Assembly: GCA_963763325.1 (NCBI GenBank)
Contig: CAVXOL010000024.1
Location: 917,942-981,941, forward strand
Length of the DNA stretch: 64,000 nucleotides
DNA from: JBBECJ01 sp963763325
GTDB taxonomy: Bacteria > Chloroflexota > Chloroflexia > Thermomicrobiales > CFX8
Direction of reading: 5' to 3'
The notes under the pieces: generated by a model
The model's input: the letters and a program-made list of their open reading frames with translations, nothing else
Database searches by the model: none
What the model was told of the DNA's origin: nothing
Translations under genes and position numbers: made by a program
In this document: positions 26,626 to 35,148 of the stretch, one piece after another
Numbering within the stretch: position 1 is the first letter of the stretch
Layout of the letters: every line of letters begins with the position of its first letter

Positions 26626-28755
26626 ATGCGCAACCTGTTGGGGCGACTGTTGCAGCGCTCGCCAGCCGAACTGGAGCGGATTGCCGGATTCTGGGCGGTT
26701 GAGTTGCGTGGGCACGACCGGCATGGCGATGTCTCGCTGCTGTATCGAACGATGACCGATGTCTGGGCCGTCCGCGACGCCTGGGAGCGCGTTACCGAGC
26801 CGGGCAAGCTGCTGGTGCGGACGCTCGACGGTCATGACGGCGCTGCCGTCAGCGTCGCGACACTGGCCGGCGAGACCGGAATTGACGAGCCGGAGGCACG
26901 ACGAGAAGTCGAGGCACTCAATGCGATCGGGATCGTTGCAACCGAGGAACGCCGGTCCGATGAGGAACGGGCTACCGACACTGCCTACTTCCTGCCGCGC
27001 GAGATGGGAATGATGATCGAGCGCGTCGAGGCGGAGCAGATAGCTCCCTCGCCACAGGGGATGCCGATTGACGAGCTGCTGGCCAGCGTTCCATATCCCG
27101 AGATCGAGGAAGCAGCCACAGCCTGGGGTGCGCGGGTGATTCCCGCGATGCACGCTCGTGGAGAACTGGTCGGACTGGTCCGCGAGCAGCTCGTTCGCCC
27201 CGATCGGGTCGAGCGACAGATCGGCGCGTTGTCGGCGCCGGCCCGTAACGCCTGGGCACGGCTCAAGGCGTCTGGCGGCGTCGTGCCGATCGACGAATTG
27301 CTGCCGCCACGCGACGTTCCGCTACTGACGCGCCGCCGGATCCTGCGCGAGCTGGCATCGCCGCTGCTGCTCTGGCACGGCTATGACGGCGACCGGCGTC
27401 TGGCGATCGTGCCAACCGCGATCCTGGAGCCCGAGCCGCCAAAGGTCGAGCCGCCACCTGAACTGCGGCTGGTCGATGCAGGCGATGTCGAGGAACCGGA
27501 GTGGATCTTTCCCCACGCGGCTGCGTGGGACCTGCTGACGATCCTGCGGGAGGTAACCGTTACCAGCCCGCGTTGGAAGCCGCTTTCGGAAGCCGACCCG
27601 ACGATCGCCCGCCGCCTGCGCCGCAAACTCTGGCTGGCTGACCGCGAGACCCTCGACATCCCGACCGGTTACATCGAGATGCTGGTCCGGATCGGCGCTC
27701 TGATGGGAGTCCTGCGCGAGGACAGCAACGAGAGAGCTGTCCCCAGCGAGATGGCGCAGGGCTGGAGGGACTCGGCCTTTACGACAGCCAGCCAGCGGAT
27801 GGTGGCCGCCTGGACGAGCGCCGAGGAGTGGGTCGAGGGACGCGAGCGGGTGGACGCGAACCTCTATGGCGCGTCGTGGCCGAAGGTGCGAGAGATCCTG
27901 TTGCACGCACTTGGCGATCTGGAGGAGGACCAGTGGTACGACGAACGGCGCTTCGTCGAGCGGCTCCTGCGAGCCGAGCCCGACCTGCTACGCCAGGCAC
28001 AGGTCGCTGCCGTCGGCTCAACCCGCAGAGCTGCGCTTGATACCGCTGCCGATGCCCAGGAGCGACGTGCGAGGGTGATGTCACTCGTGCTTGGGACGAC
28101 ACTGGAGACGGCGTGTAGCTGGCTGGGCCTGATCGAACGCTCGTACGAGCGGGATGGCAGAGCGCCGGTCCTGCGGGTGACACCGTTTGGCCGCTGGATT
28201 GCCGGCAAGCGGGTCGAGCCGCAGCTCGCCCAGTTTGGCAACGCTCCTATTGCTGTGGGGGCGAATTTCCAGATCCTGCTCTACCGGCCAACGCCGCGCC
28301 GCGTCTGGGCGTTGTCGGCCTTCGCCGAGCTGCAATCGCTCGACCGCGTCTCGACCTGGACAATGACCGCCGAAGCGCTGATCCGCGCGCTCGCGACAGC
28401 GATCGACCTCGACCAGATCACAGCCTTCCTCGAACGCCAGAACGGTGCGCCGCTCCCGCAAAACGTCAGCTATACGCTGGCCGAGTGGGACCGGGGCTAC
28501 CGGCGCGTCTGGCTGCGACGCTCGGTCGTGCTTGTCCCCGAGGACGGTGAAAAGGCAGAGCCAATCGCGGCCGCACTCAAGGAGGCTGGTCTGGAGCCGG
28601 AAGTCCTCGCTGACGGCCGGATCCTGCTGGTGTACGACGAACCGGACGCCGGAGAACGCCTCTACACCGCCGCCACTCGCGCGTTGCGCGAACGCGGCTT
28701 CGCCCCACTGGCCGACCCGCAAGCATTGCCGAAGCGGCGGAGGGATGGGGCATGA
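26626..28755 (+). CDS. helicase-associated (XPB/Ssl2 N-terminal-like) protein
   Basis: A 709-residue soluble protein without a helicase ATP-binding motif. The C-terminal third contains FGNAPIAVGANFQILLYRP, WALSAFAELQSLDRVSTWTMTAEAL, ITAFLERQNGAPLPQNVSYTLAEW and a tail with VVLVPEDG. These match the 'helicase C-terminal-like/XPB N-terminal' domain found in actinobacterial and Chloroflexota proteins often encoded near XPB-type helicases. No such helicase is in the window. The N-terminal part has helix-turn-helix-like repeats. A DNA-repair or transcription-coupled role is inferred only from the family. A good ggaggga site precedes the ATG. Confidence 0.7.
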   Translation: MRNLLGRLLQRSPAELERIAGFWAVELRGHDRHGDVSLLYRTMTDVWAVRDAWERVTEPGKLLVRTLDGHDGAAVSVATLAGETGIDEPEARREVEALNAIGIVATEERRSDEERATDTAYFLPREMGMMIERVEAEQIAPSPQGMPIDELLASVPYPEIEEAATAWGARVIPAMHARGELVGLVREQLVRPDRVERQIGALSAPARNAWARLKASGGVVPIDELLPPRDVPLLTRRRILRELASPLLLWHGYDGDRRLAIVPTAILEPEPPKVEPPPELRLVDAGDVEEPEWIFPHAAAWDLLTILREVTVTSPRWKPLSEADPTIARRLRRKLWLADRETLDIPTGYIEMLVRIGALMGVLREDSNERAVPSEMAQGWRDSAFTTASQRMVAAWTSAEEWVEGRERVDANLYGASWPKVREILLHALGDLEEDQWYDERRFVERLLRAEPDLLRQAQVAAVGSTRRAALDTAADAQERRARVMSLVLGTTLETACSWLGLIERSYERDGRAPVLRVTPFGRWIAGKRVEPQLAQFGNAPIAVGANFQILLYRPTPRRVWALSAFAELQSLDRVSTWTMTAEALIRALATAIDLDQITAFLERQNGAPLPQNVSYTLAEWDRGYRRVWLRRSVVLVPEDGEKAEPIAAALKEAGLEPEVLADGRILLVYDEPDAGERLYTAATRALRERGFAPLADPQALPKRRRDGA

Positions 28756-28804
28756 GGGACGAGGACCGCGGGGGCCCTCCTCAGGTCCTCATCCCTCATG
28801 CCCC
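28747..28804. terminator. 21-bp hairpin containing both stop codons of a convergent pair
   Basis: The left arm 28747-28767 and right arm 28784-28804 are complementary over 20 of 21 positions. Both arms read ggggcatgaggga on their own strand, and the tga in it is the stop codon of the helicase-associated gene on the plus strand and of the M14 peptidase on the minus strand. The loop is 16 bases. It probably acts as a two-way terminator. Confidence 0.65.
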
Positions 28805-31800
28805 GAACCGCAACGGTCTCTCCCGCCCGACTCGCAGCGTGAACCCGTCGCCATCGTCGATTCGCCAGTGGTGGATTGGCGGCGCGGCATCGTCGAGGAG
28901 GTCGAGGGTGGCCTGGTTGGCGAGCAGGTGGGCGCGGGCAACGCGATCGAGATGTTCGCCTTCGGCGGTCTCGTCGTTGACCTCGGTGACCCAGGAGAGG
29001 ACGGTCGTCTTCGGGTAGCGGGATGCAAAACCTCGACCGGCTGGATCGGCGGGACCTGAGGCGATGTGCCAGAGCATGTCATCGTGGAACTCGCCGGGAA
29101 AGCGGTCGGGAAGCCGGGACTGACCCCAGAAGCGGTAACTCTCGCCGTAGGAGCGGTTCCAGTCGCCAATGTCGGTGTCGCGGACTTTGGAGGAGACGGC
29201 ATCGCGCAGGGCCAGGGCAGCGCGACTGGTGTTCGGGATACTGCGCGTCGTCGACGTAGCGGACAATGCCGTAGAGCAGCGCCTGGACGATCCAGTAGGA
29301 GACGTTGAAGCGCGGCGGCGAACCGAACCCGGCGAACGGCTGGATCCATTCGTGGGACGGGACGCCGTGGTTATCGACGACGACATCGGCCGGCCAGCGG
29401 CGCCAGAGGGCCCGCCGCGCACGTGCCTCGCCGAATCGTGTATCGGCGTCAAAGTGCGCCTCGCTGAACTCGAGGCCGAGCGCGTTGTAACGCGCCGGGT
29501 GGTGCTTCCAGGTGCGCGCCTCGGGGTACGACGCGAGCCGTGCATGGAGAGCCGCGCCATCAGGGTTCTCGTACGGGAGCAGGAGGACGTTGACGCGGTC
29601 GAGGTAGCGCCGCCACTCGGGATCGCTGCTACACAGCCAAGCCAGCCGGAAGGCGGCGTTGGTGCTTGATATCTCGTTGGCGTGGTGGCGGGCGACGATC
29701 AGGTGCGTTGGCTTGAAGATGGCCGATTTGGTCGGTGAAACCAGTCGTCCCGGTGTCGGTGCAGCCAGCGCAAGCGCCACCAGCGGCCGTCCCTGATAGG
29801 AGAAATCCTCAACCCAGGCCGTGACTTCCGGGAATGCCGACAGCTGGGAGGCAATGTCGACGACCGCGTCGCCGTGGATGTTCTCGTCCATTGGTGGAGA
29901 TTTCGGGGATGATGCATGGGATGTGAGAAGAGCCGGCATCCGGAGCCGCATCTCGACATCGTCGCCGGCGAGATGGACGATTGCGGCGATAGAAGGGCCG
30001 TCAGGTGTGGCGAGGGCGGCTAGTTCAGACAGGCGTTCGATCGTCGATGCGGCATCGCCATCGACCACTGCATCGATCTCGATGACCAGATCATCGCCGG
30101 ACAGCCCGAGCGCGGAGACACGCAGGTCGGGACGCAGCAACTGGCGACGTGCCAGTGCGGCGCGCAGGGTAACGCGGGCGCGCGGCGCTTTACCGGGAGT
30201 CACGTGGACGATCGGGATGACCGCCCCGGGAGCATTGCAGCGCTCGCCGGTTTGCTGCTTTCCATACATCTCGATCGCGTCGAGTGTTGTGAAGTAGATG
30301 TCCTCGGCGAGTGCCTCGGCCGCAGAGTCGTTCTCCTCGCGGATGCCGAGCCGCTCATTCGGCGCGCTGATCCAGACTTCGGCCACCAGTTCGCCAAAGA
30401 ACGGCTGGTCAGCAGCATGCGGTCCGCCCTGCTCTTCGATGTGCGCGAAGACGGCTGGGATCACGTCGTCTTGCCAGAACATCCAGAAGCTGTCGAGATC
30501 GGATGGAACGATCACTGACGCATCCAACTCACCATCTACATACCAGGTAGACCCCGAGGTCGTGACACGGACCCGTGCAGAGTACTCAATCGAGCTGACG
30601 AACGGAATGAGCTTGCCTGGGACATCCAGTGTCCAGCGTCCGAGGAGCAGATCGTCATCTCCAAACGCTTCGGACTCAAAGGTCGAGGACTGTTCGGTCG
30701 ATACGTCGAACTCGATCGCATCCGGGGCCAGGCCAGTGGCAGCTGCGATCAACTCGTTTCCAGGGAAGAGTTCCTGGAGCCAGCGAATCGGCAGGTCGAG
30801 CGTCTCGACTTCCTCACTATCGAGTGCTGCCGCAACGACGCGTATCCGTGAGACTGGCAGATCCGCGAGATCGGGGATCACCACCTGCTGCAACCACGAC
30901 AGACCTGACTTGAACGAGGAGAGGACGGTAATCTCGAGGCCCGGATAAGGCGGACGCTGCCACGAGTTCGCGTAGCCGCGCCGCAATCTGCTGTCGCTGC
31001 TCAGGCGGCTCACAGGCGAAAACGATGACGCGGTCGTAGACGCCGGCTGCACCGCCTGGATCAGCTCCACCTTCCGGTGTCAGATCCGCGAGTATGTCGC
31101 TGACATGCTCGACAAGTGCATCCGCTTCCCAAACATCCGTCCAGTCCCGTTCGTAGACGACTTCGCCCGGCTCGTTGGGTTCAGGGCCGTCGCCAGCCAA
31201 CCAGCGGCGCAGGGTCGCAAGCGCCGAGGCCGCGCCAGCAGTCTGGGGAGCGCCGATGTGTGGCCAGATTGCCGCCACCCGCTCGACCAGCCGTGCCAGA
31301 TCATCTGCTGCACCTTCGGCGTGCCAGCCCCCCTCGACCGCGCGCAGTTTGGCTGAGCCTTCCCCGACACGGACGACGAACGGCGCGCCGCCTTCCCGGA
31401 CGAGCGGAAATGTGATGCCACCCGACTCGAGGCCGATCCGGGCCGCCAGATTCGCGAGCGCGACGCCGAGCGGCGCCGGTAATGACTCCGGAAGATCGAA
31501 AGTGATCCGGCTCGCGTCTGGAAGCAGGTCGCCGTCGTGGTCGGTGAGAGCGCCGTCAAGGGTGAACAGCCGCGTCAGACAGGAGGAAGGTGCTGTCGCC
31601 ACGACTCGCGGCGGCGTTTGTGACGTGAATGTGTCAGTCGCGATCGCTGGAATGTCTTCACGGCGGCGGAACACCACCGGCTCGACGGCGTCCGGGACGG
31701 CTGACGTGTCCAGTACCACCAGGGGCAATGGCAGCGCGTGGGTCTCAAGTCCAACCCGAGCCGACAGATCGAGCAACGCGGCCCAGAAGTCGCGATCCGG

Positions 31801-31935
31801 GCTGTAGCCAGCATCTACGACGAAGCGGACGGAGACGTCGTCCGGATAACCGTCGCCATTACCGTCGACGATCCAGTGTTCCACCTCGTCCACCACACGC
31901 CTCCCTCTGCTTGCCACACTCTCCGTAGCGGGCAT
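28796..31935 (-). pseudogene. M14-family zinc carboxypeptidase-like protein, two frameshifts
   Basis: Repaired, this is a protein of about 1,045 residues. The C-terminal third is the peptidase: HLIVARHHANEISSTNAAF gives the H-x-x-E zinc ligands, NVLLLPYENPDGAALHA the conserved N-P-D-G, VVDNHGVPSHEWIQPF the later histidine region, and VLSWVTEVNDE the candidate catalytic Glu. About 650 residues before it form repeated globular segments, among them an early DGNGDGYPDD, that I do not recognise. The frame breaks near 30945-30960 and near 29233-29240; single-base changes rejoin LVAASALSG to PYPGLEITVL, and YP to NTSRAALALRD. No signal peptide is evident. The substrate is unknown. Confidence 0.7.
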
Positions 31936-32009
31936 CTTAGCGCGAGTGACCCCGGCTGCGATAATGCATCGACATCTGATGGAACACTCATCCAGGGGAC
32001 CACGATCCT

Positions 32010-32573
32010 ATGGCAGCGATTCTACGTCCGGAGGTTGCGTTGTCGATCGTCGTCGAAACCGAACGCCTCGTTCTCCGCGAATTTTCACCCGCCGAGGCGG
32101 AGGCGCTCTTCGCGCTGAATGCTGATCCGGCGGTGGTTCGGTATACGGGAGATCGTGCCTTCGTCGATCTCGATGAGGCGCGGCAACTGCTCGCCAACTA
32201 CGACTCGTACCCGCGGCGGGGCTTTGGACGATGGTCGGTCTATCTGAAGAAAACGAGTGAATACATCGGCTTCTGCGGACTCGCGTACCGAGTGGACACG
32301 GATGAGGTCGATCTCGGCTTTCGATTCTTTCAACGTTGCTGGGGCCATGGCTATGCGACCGAGGCGGGTCAAGTGTCACTTGAGCTGGGATTCGAGCGCT
32401 ATGAGCTTCAGCGCATCGTCGGTCGCGCGATGCAAACCAACCCGGCGTCTCAGCGCGTGCTTCTCAAGCTCGGAATGGTGCCCGTCTCCACGTTCGAACG
32501 AGATGGGCAGACATGGGTGCAGCACGAGATCACGGCCGACGGCTTTCGCTCACGGCCGGCAGAACACCACTAG
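32010..32573 (+). CDS. RimJ/RimL-type GNAT acetyltransferase
   Basis: A 187-residue protein. The core starts VETERLVLREFSPAEAEALF, the usual RimJ/RimL-like opening, with YIGFCGLAYR and VDLGFRFFQRCWGHGYATEA (the W-G-x-G-Y-A-T-E-A acetyl-CoA motif) and NPASQRVLLKLGMVP. This subfamily acetylates ribosomal protein N-termini or amino-acid-like small molecules. The frame could start at TTG 32040, nearer the family N-terminus; the ATG at 32010 is used here. Confidence 0.85.
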   Translation: MAAILRPEVALSIVVETERLVLREFSPAEAEALFALNADPAVVRYTGDRAFVDLDEARQLLANYDSYPRRGFGRWSVYLKKTSEYIGFCGLAYRVDTDEVDLGFRFFQRCWGHGYATEAGQVSLELGFERYELQRIVGRAMQTNPASQRVLLKLGMVPVSTFERDGQTWVQHEITADGFRSRPAEHH

Positions 32574-32666
32574 CCGATGTTGGCGACGCGAGCGTGGCTA
32601 TAATGCGGAGGTCGGACCACACCGCGTCATAGACGACGCGCGAAATGGATGGAGTCTGGACGAGCG

Positions 32667-33503
32667 ATGAGCCAGCGATTCGATCCCCGCCAACACCTGC
32701 GCGAGCTGAACGACGGCACGCCATACCTCGACGTGAAGTGGCGCTTGCACTGGCTTCGCAGCGAGCATCCCGAGGCGGTCATCGAGACCCAACTCATCTC
32801 ACTCGACGGTGAGACTGCGGTCTGCAAGGCGACTGTCCGGATTCCAGATGGCGGGTCGGCGACCGGCCACGCGAGTTCTGCGCGCGGGTCGGGGGGTGGC
32901 GCCGATCACATCGAGCACGCTGAAACGCGAGCGATCGGCCGGGCACTGGCCGCGCTGGGTTATGGCACTCAGTTCACTGAGGACGACGCCCTCGAGGACC
33001 GGCCAGCAGCGAAGCAGATCGAACGCCCGGTATCGCTGGTGACACCGCCTGTCACGAGCCAGCCGCAACCGCCAACCCGCATGCGCCCGGTCCGTGATGA
33101 CGAAGACGATCCCGAACCCGAACCACCAACCCCACGTCCGGAACCGCGAGAGCCGGTCGATGTTCGTGATTCACGCGGCCCTCAGACGCGTCCGGTCCGT
33201 GAAATGCGTGAGGTGCGTGAGGCACCCGAAGGGGAAGAGGGCGAAGACGAGAAACCCGAGCCAACACCGATGAAACGTGGCTCCGATCTTCGACCGCGTG
33301 CCGAGCAAGCCAGCACCGACGCTCCCGCCCGAGAAGACATCTCGTGGACACGCTTCTGGGACTGGGCCAAGCGCCGTGGCTACCGCGATGCCGCCCATTT
33401 GCGCGACCTGCTCGGTATCGATGTCAACGCCCTCACCCCAGGTGAAGTCCGCGACCGCATCCGCCGCTACGAGCTGGACAATCCGCCGAACGCGGAAGAA
33501 TAG
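32667..33503 (+). CDS. Rad52/ERF-like single-strand-annealing domain protein
   Basis: A 278-residue protein. The first 110 residues read like the small Rad52/ERF/DUF1071-type annealing fold: TPYLDVKWRLHWLRSEHP, then IETQLISLD, and a final helix HIEHAETRAIGRALAALGYG, the E-T-R/K-A-I/V-G-R-A-L signature of these recombinases. The middle is a low-complexity linker rich in Pro, Glu, Asp and Arg (about residues 130-215). The C-terminus (ISWTRFWDWAKRRGYRDAA) is a small helical domain. Family members anneal single-stranded DNA, usually in phages, but no phage genes surround this one. Recognition rests on motifs alone. Confidence 0.5.
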   Translation: MSQRFDPRQHLRELNDGTPYLDVKWRLHWLRSEHPEAVIETQLISLDGETAVCKATVRIPDGGSATGHASSARGSGGGADHIEHAETRAIGRALAALGYGTQFTEDDALEDRPAAKQIERPVSLVTPPVTSQPQPPTRMRPVRDDEDDPEPEPPTPRPEPREPVDVRDSRGPQTRPVREMREVREAPEGEEGEDEKPEPTPMKRGSDLRPRAEQASTDAPAREDISWTRFWDWAKRRGYRDAAHLRDLLGIDVNALTPGEVRDRIRRYELDNPPNAEE

Positions 33504-33534
33504 CCGTCAGCCATCAGGCTGATAGCTGACGGCT
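33502..33534. repeat. intergenic palindrome, CTGAC/GGCTGA family
   Basis: AGCCGTCAGC (33502-33511) and GCTGACGGCT (33525-33534) form a perfect 10-bp stem, with tcagcc/ggctga nested inside; another cggct copy follows at 33541. The stop codon of the upstream gene lies at the left edge and the next gene is convergent (ends 33547), so it may act as a terminator. Confidence 0.5.
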
Positions 33535-33546
33535 GTTGACTGACGG

Positions 33547-34107
33547 CTAATTGATCGCTACCCGTGGCGGGCGCAGGGGTTGAACCCAGGGGCCAGTTCC
33601 TGAACGGCATTCGAGGGTGGAGTTGAGTTGTTCGTAGCTGTCGCCGGAAATTGATTCGAGCGGCCAGATGGCGGGGTCGAGGGCGATGTTAAACGAGCCA
33701 TCGCCGGAGGCACGACCATCGCCGAGGCGGTCGTTGTCACGGGTGGAGCGGCAGGTGACACGCGCATCAGCAGGGGCGGCGTCCGGTTGGCCTTCGAGGC
33801 TTGCGGTTGGTTCTCCGGTCGTCGGATAGGTCAGCTCAAGCGTCATGCGCGTCGCTTCGAGCTGGGTTTCGTCGCCGCGAGACGTGATGATCAGCCCTAT
33901 CGTCACGCCTGACGCAACGGCGAGCGCGAGCAAGGCCACGATCAACGGAGGTGTGAAGCGCGGACGCTCCTCATCCGGCTCGGAGCTCGTCGAGGTTCGC
34001 GACAGACGCTCAAGCAGCCGGCCAAACCAGTCGCGTCGCGGCTGCCCGCGATCGGACGACACCTCCTCGATCTGCTCAGGGTCGTGTTCGGTCAAATGGT
34101 CTCCCAC
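33547..34107 (-). CDS. single-pass membrane protein of unknown function
   Basis: A 186-residue protein: about 50 hydrophilic, charged residues, then a single membrane segment (PPLIVALLALAVASGVTIGL, about 53-72), then about 110 mostly polar residues that would lie outside the cytoplasm, with two cysteines (CRSTRDN and LECRSG) able to form a disulfide. I do not recognise the domain. It ends opposite the annealing-protein gene. Confidence 0.6.
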   Translation of the reverse strand: MGDHLTEHDPEQIEEVSSDRGQPRRDWFGRLLERLSRTSTSSEPDEERPRFTPPLIVALLALAVASGVTIGLIITSRGDETQLEATRMTLELTYPTTGEPTASLEGQPDAAPADARVTCRSTRDNDRLGDGRASGDGSFNIALDPAIWPLESISGDSYEQLNSTLECRSGTGPWVQPLRPPRVAIN

Positions 34108-34158
34108 TGTTACATCTCCGTCCGCGCGAAAACGCTACCACAGCAGGTGGGAAAGCCA

Positions 34159-34515
34159 TCACCGGGCACGGAGGTCCCAGAGGCAGATCTGACCGTCGGC
34201 AACGCCGGCAGCGATCCGCTCACCATCGGGAGACTACGACACGACCGTCACCAATCCTTCGCAGCCAGGCATGATGGCGACGGATTCCCCTCTAGCAGTG
34301 ATTACGTGAACGGCACGCCGAGCGACACCGGCTGCCAGTAGCCTGCTATCGGGAGACCATGCAGGAGCATGCTGGATGCCGTTCGCCAAGGCCCGTACGC
34401 GCGACCCAATCGGATCATCAGCGGAGAGCACCAGTACCGGCTGGTCCGTCGATACGGCACGAGACTGCTGAGCTCCTGTTCCGGTGCCTGATCGACCTGC
34501 GTCGAGTCCAGGTCA
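34159..34515 (-). pseudogene. relic of a WD40-repeat protein
   Basis: On the minus strand one open stretch reads typical beta-propeller blades: HAPAWSPDSRLLAAGVARRA, then GCEGLVTVVS, a TAG at 34234-34236 where the blade needs Trp, then SPDGERIAAGVADGQICLWD and a stop at 34159. W-S-P-D-x-x-x-I/L-A-A-G and a final I-C-L-W-D are classic WD40 sequence. The nonsense codon and the lack of further blades upstream show a remnant of a larger gene. It fills part of the 650-base gap before the next gene. Confidence 0.65.
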
Positions 34516-34761
34516 CGGCTGATGTATCGCAGGCTACGTCGCCGCTGCATGTTGGACTACTGCGCGAATCCGACCGGTGTATCAAACTCAGTCCATGTCA
34601 CGAACGTAACGCCCCACACAAGCCAGCATCAACCGAATATCCAGCCACCAGGTGTCAGGACTCGAAAGGACATCGCCGTGCCGATTACTCCTTCCGATCG
34701 AGCGAATTCCCATGCCTTGGAACCGCTATCGTCGTTCTTCACCGAGCAGGGGGTCGTCCAG

Positions 34762-35148
34762 ATGCTTTCGATACCAAACATCCCTTCGTCGTGGCACTTC
34801 TACCTGATCAGTCTTGGGGCGATGCTGGCGCTGGCAGGACTCGACTTCATCGGAGCGGTCTTTGCCAAAGAGTGGACCGAGAGCCACCGGACGGAGTTTC
34901 TGCTGGCAGGGTTTGCCTCGTTCGCGGTCCTGTTCGCCGTCTATGCGTTCAGCCTGCAGTATGCAGAGCTCTCGATCGTTACGTTCGGATGGATCGTCTT
35001 CCTCCAGGTTGGACTGGTTGTTCTGGACACGGTTCGCTACGGCGTCCAGTTCCCGCGCGGAAAGTGGATCGCAATTGGCGTCATCCTGCTGCTGCAGGCC
35101 TACCTCGTGCTGGCACCGAACGGTGAATCGAGCGGAGTCGCCTCGTGA
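34762..35148 (+). CDS. small four-helix integral membrane protein
   Basis: A 128-residue protein from the ATG at 34762, which has aggggg eight bases upstream; the frame is open further upstream to 34522 but that part is hydrophilic and lacks coding character. Four hydrophobic helices are visible (YLISLGAMLALAGLDFIGAV; FLLAGFASFAVLFAVYAFSL; IVTFGWIVFLQVGLVVLD; WIAIGVILLLQAYLVLA). Its stop overlaps the GTG of the decarboxylase gene by four bases, so the two are translationally coupled. I do not recognise a family. Confidence 0.65.
   Translation: MLSIPNIPSSWHFYLISLGAMLALAGLDFIGAVFAKEWTESHRTEFLLAGFASFAVLFAVYAFSLQYAELSIVTFGWIVFLQVGLVVLDTVRYGVQFPRGKWIAIGVILLLQAYLVLAPNGESSGVAS

Noticed and set aside
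32667..33503. Prophage around the annealing-protein gene
   Set aside because: Neighbours are an acetyltransferase, a membrane protein and a WD40 relic; no integrase, terminase or structural gene.
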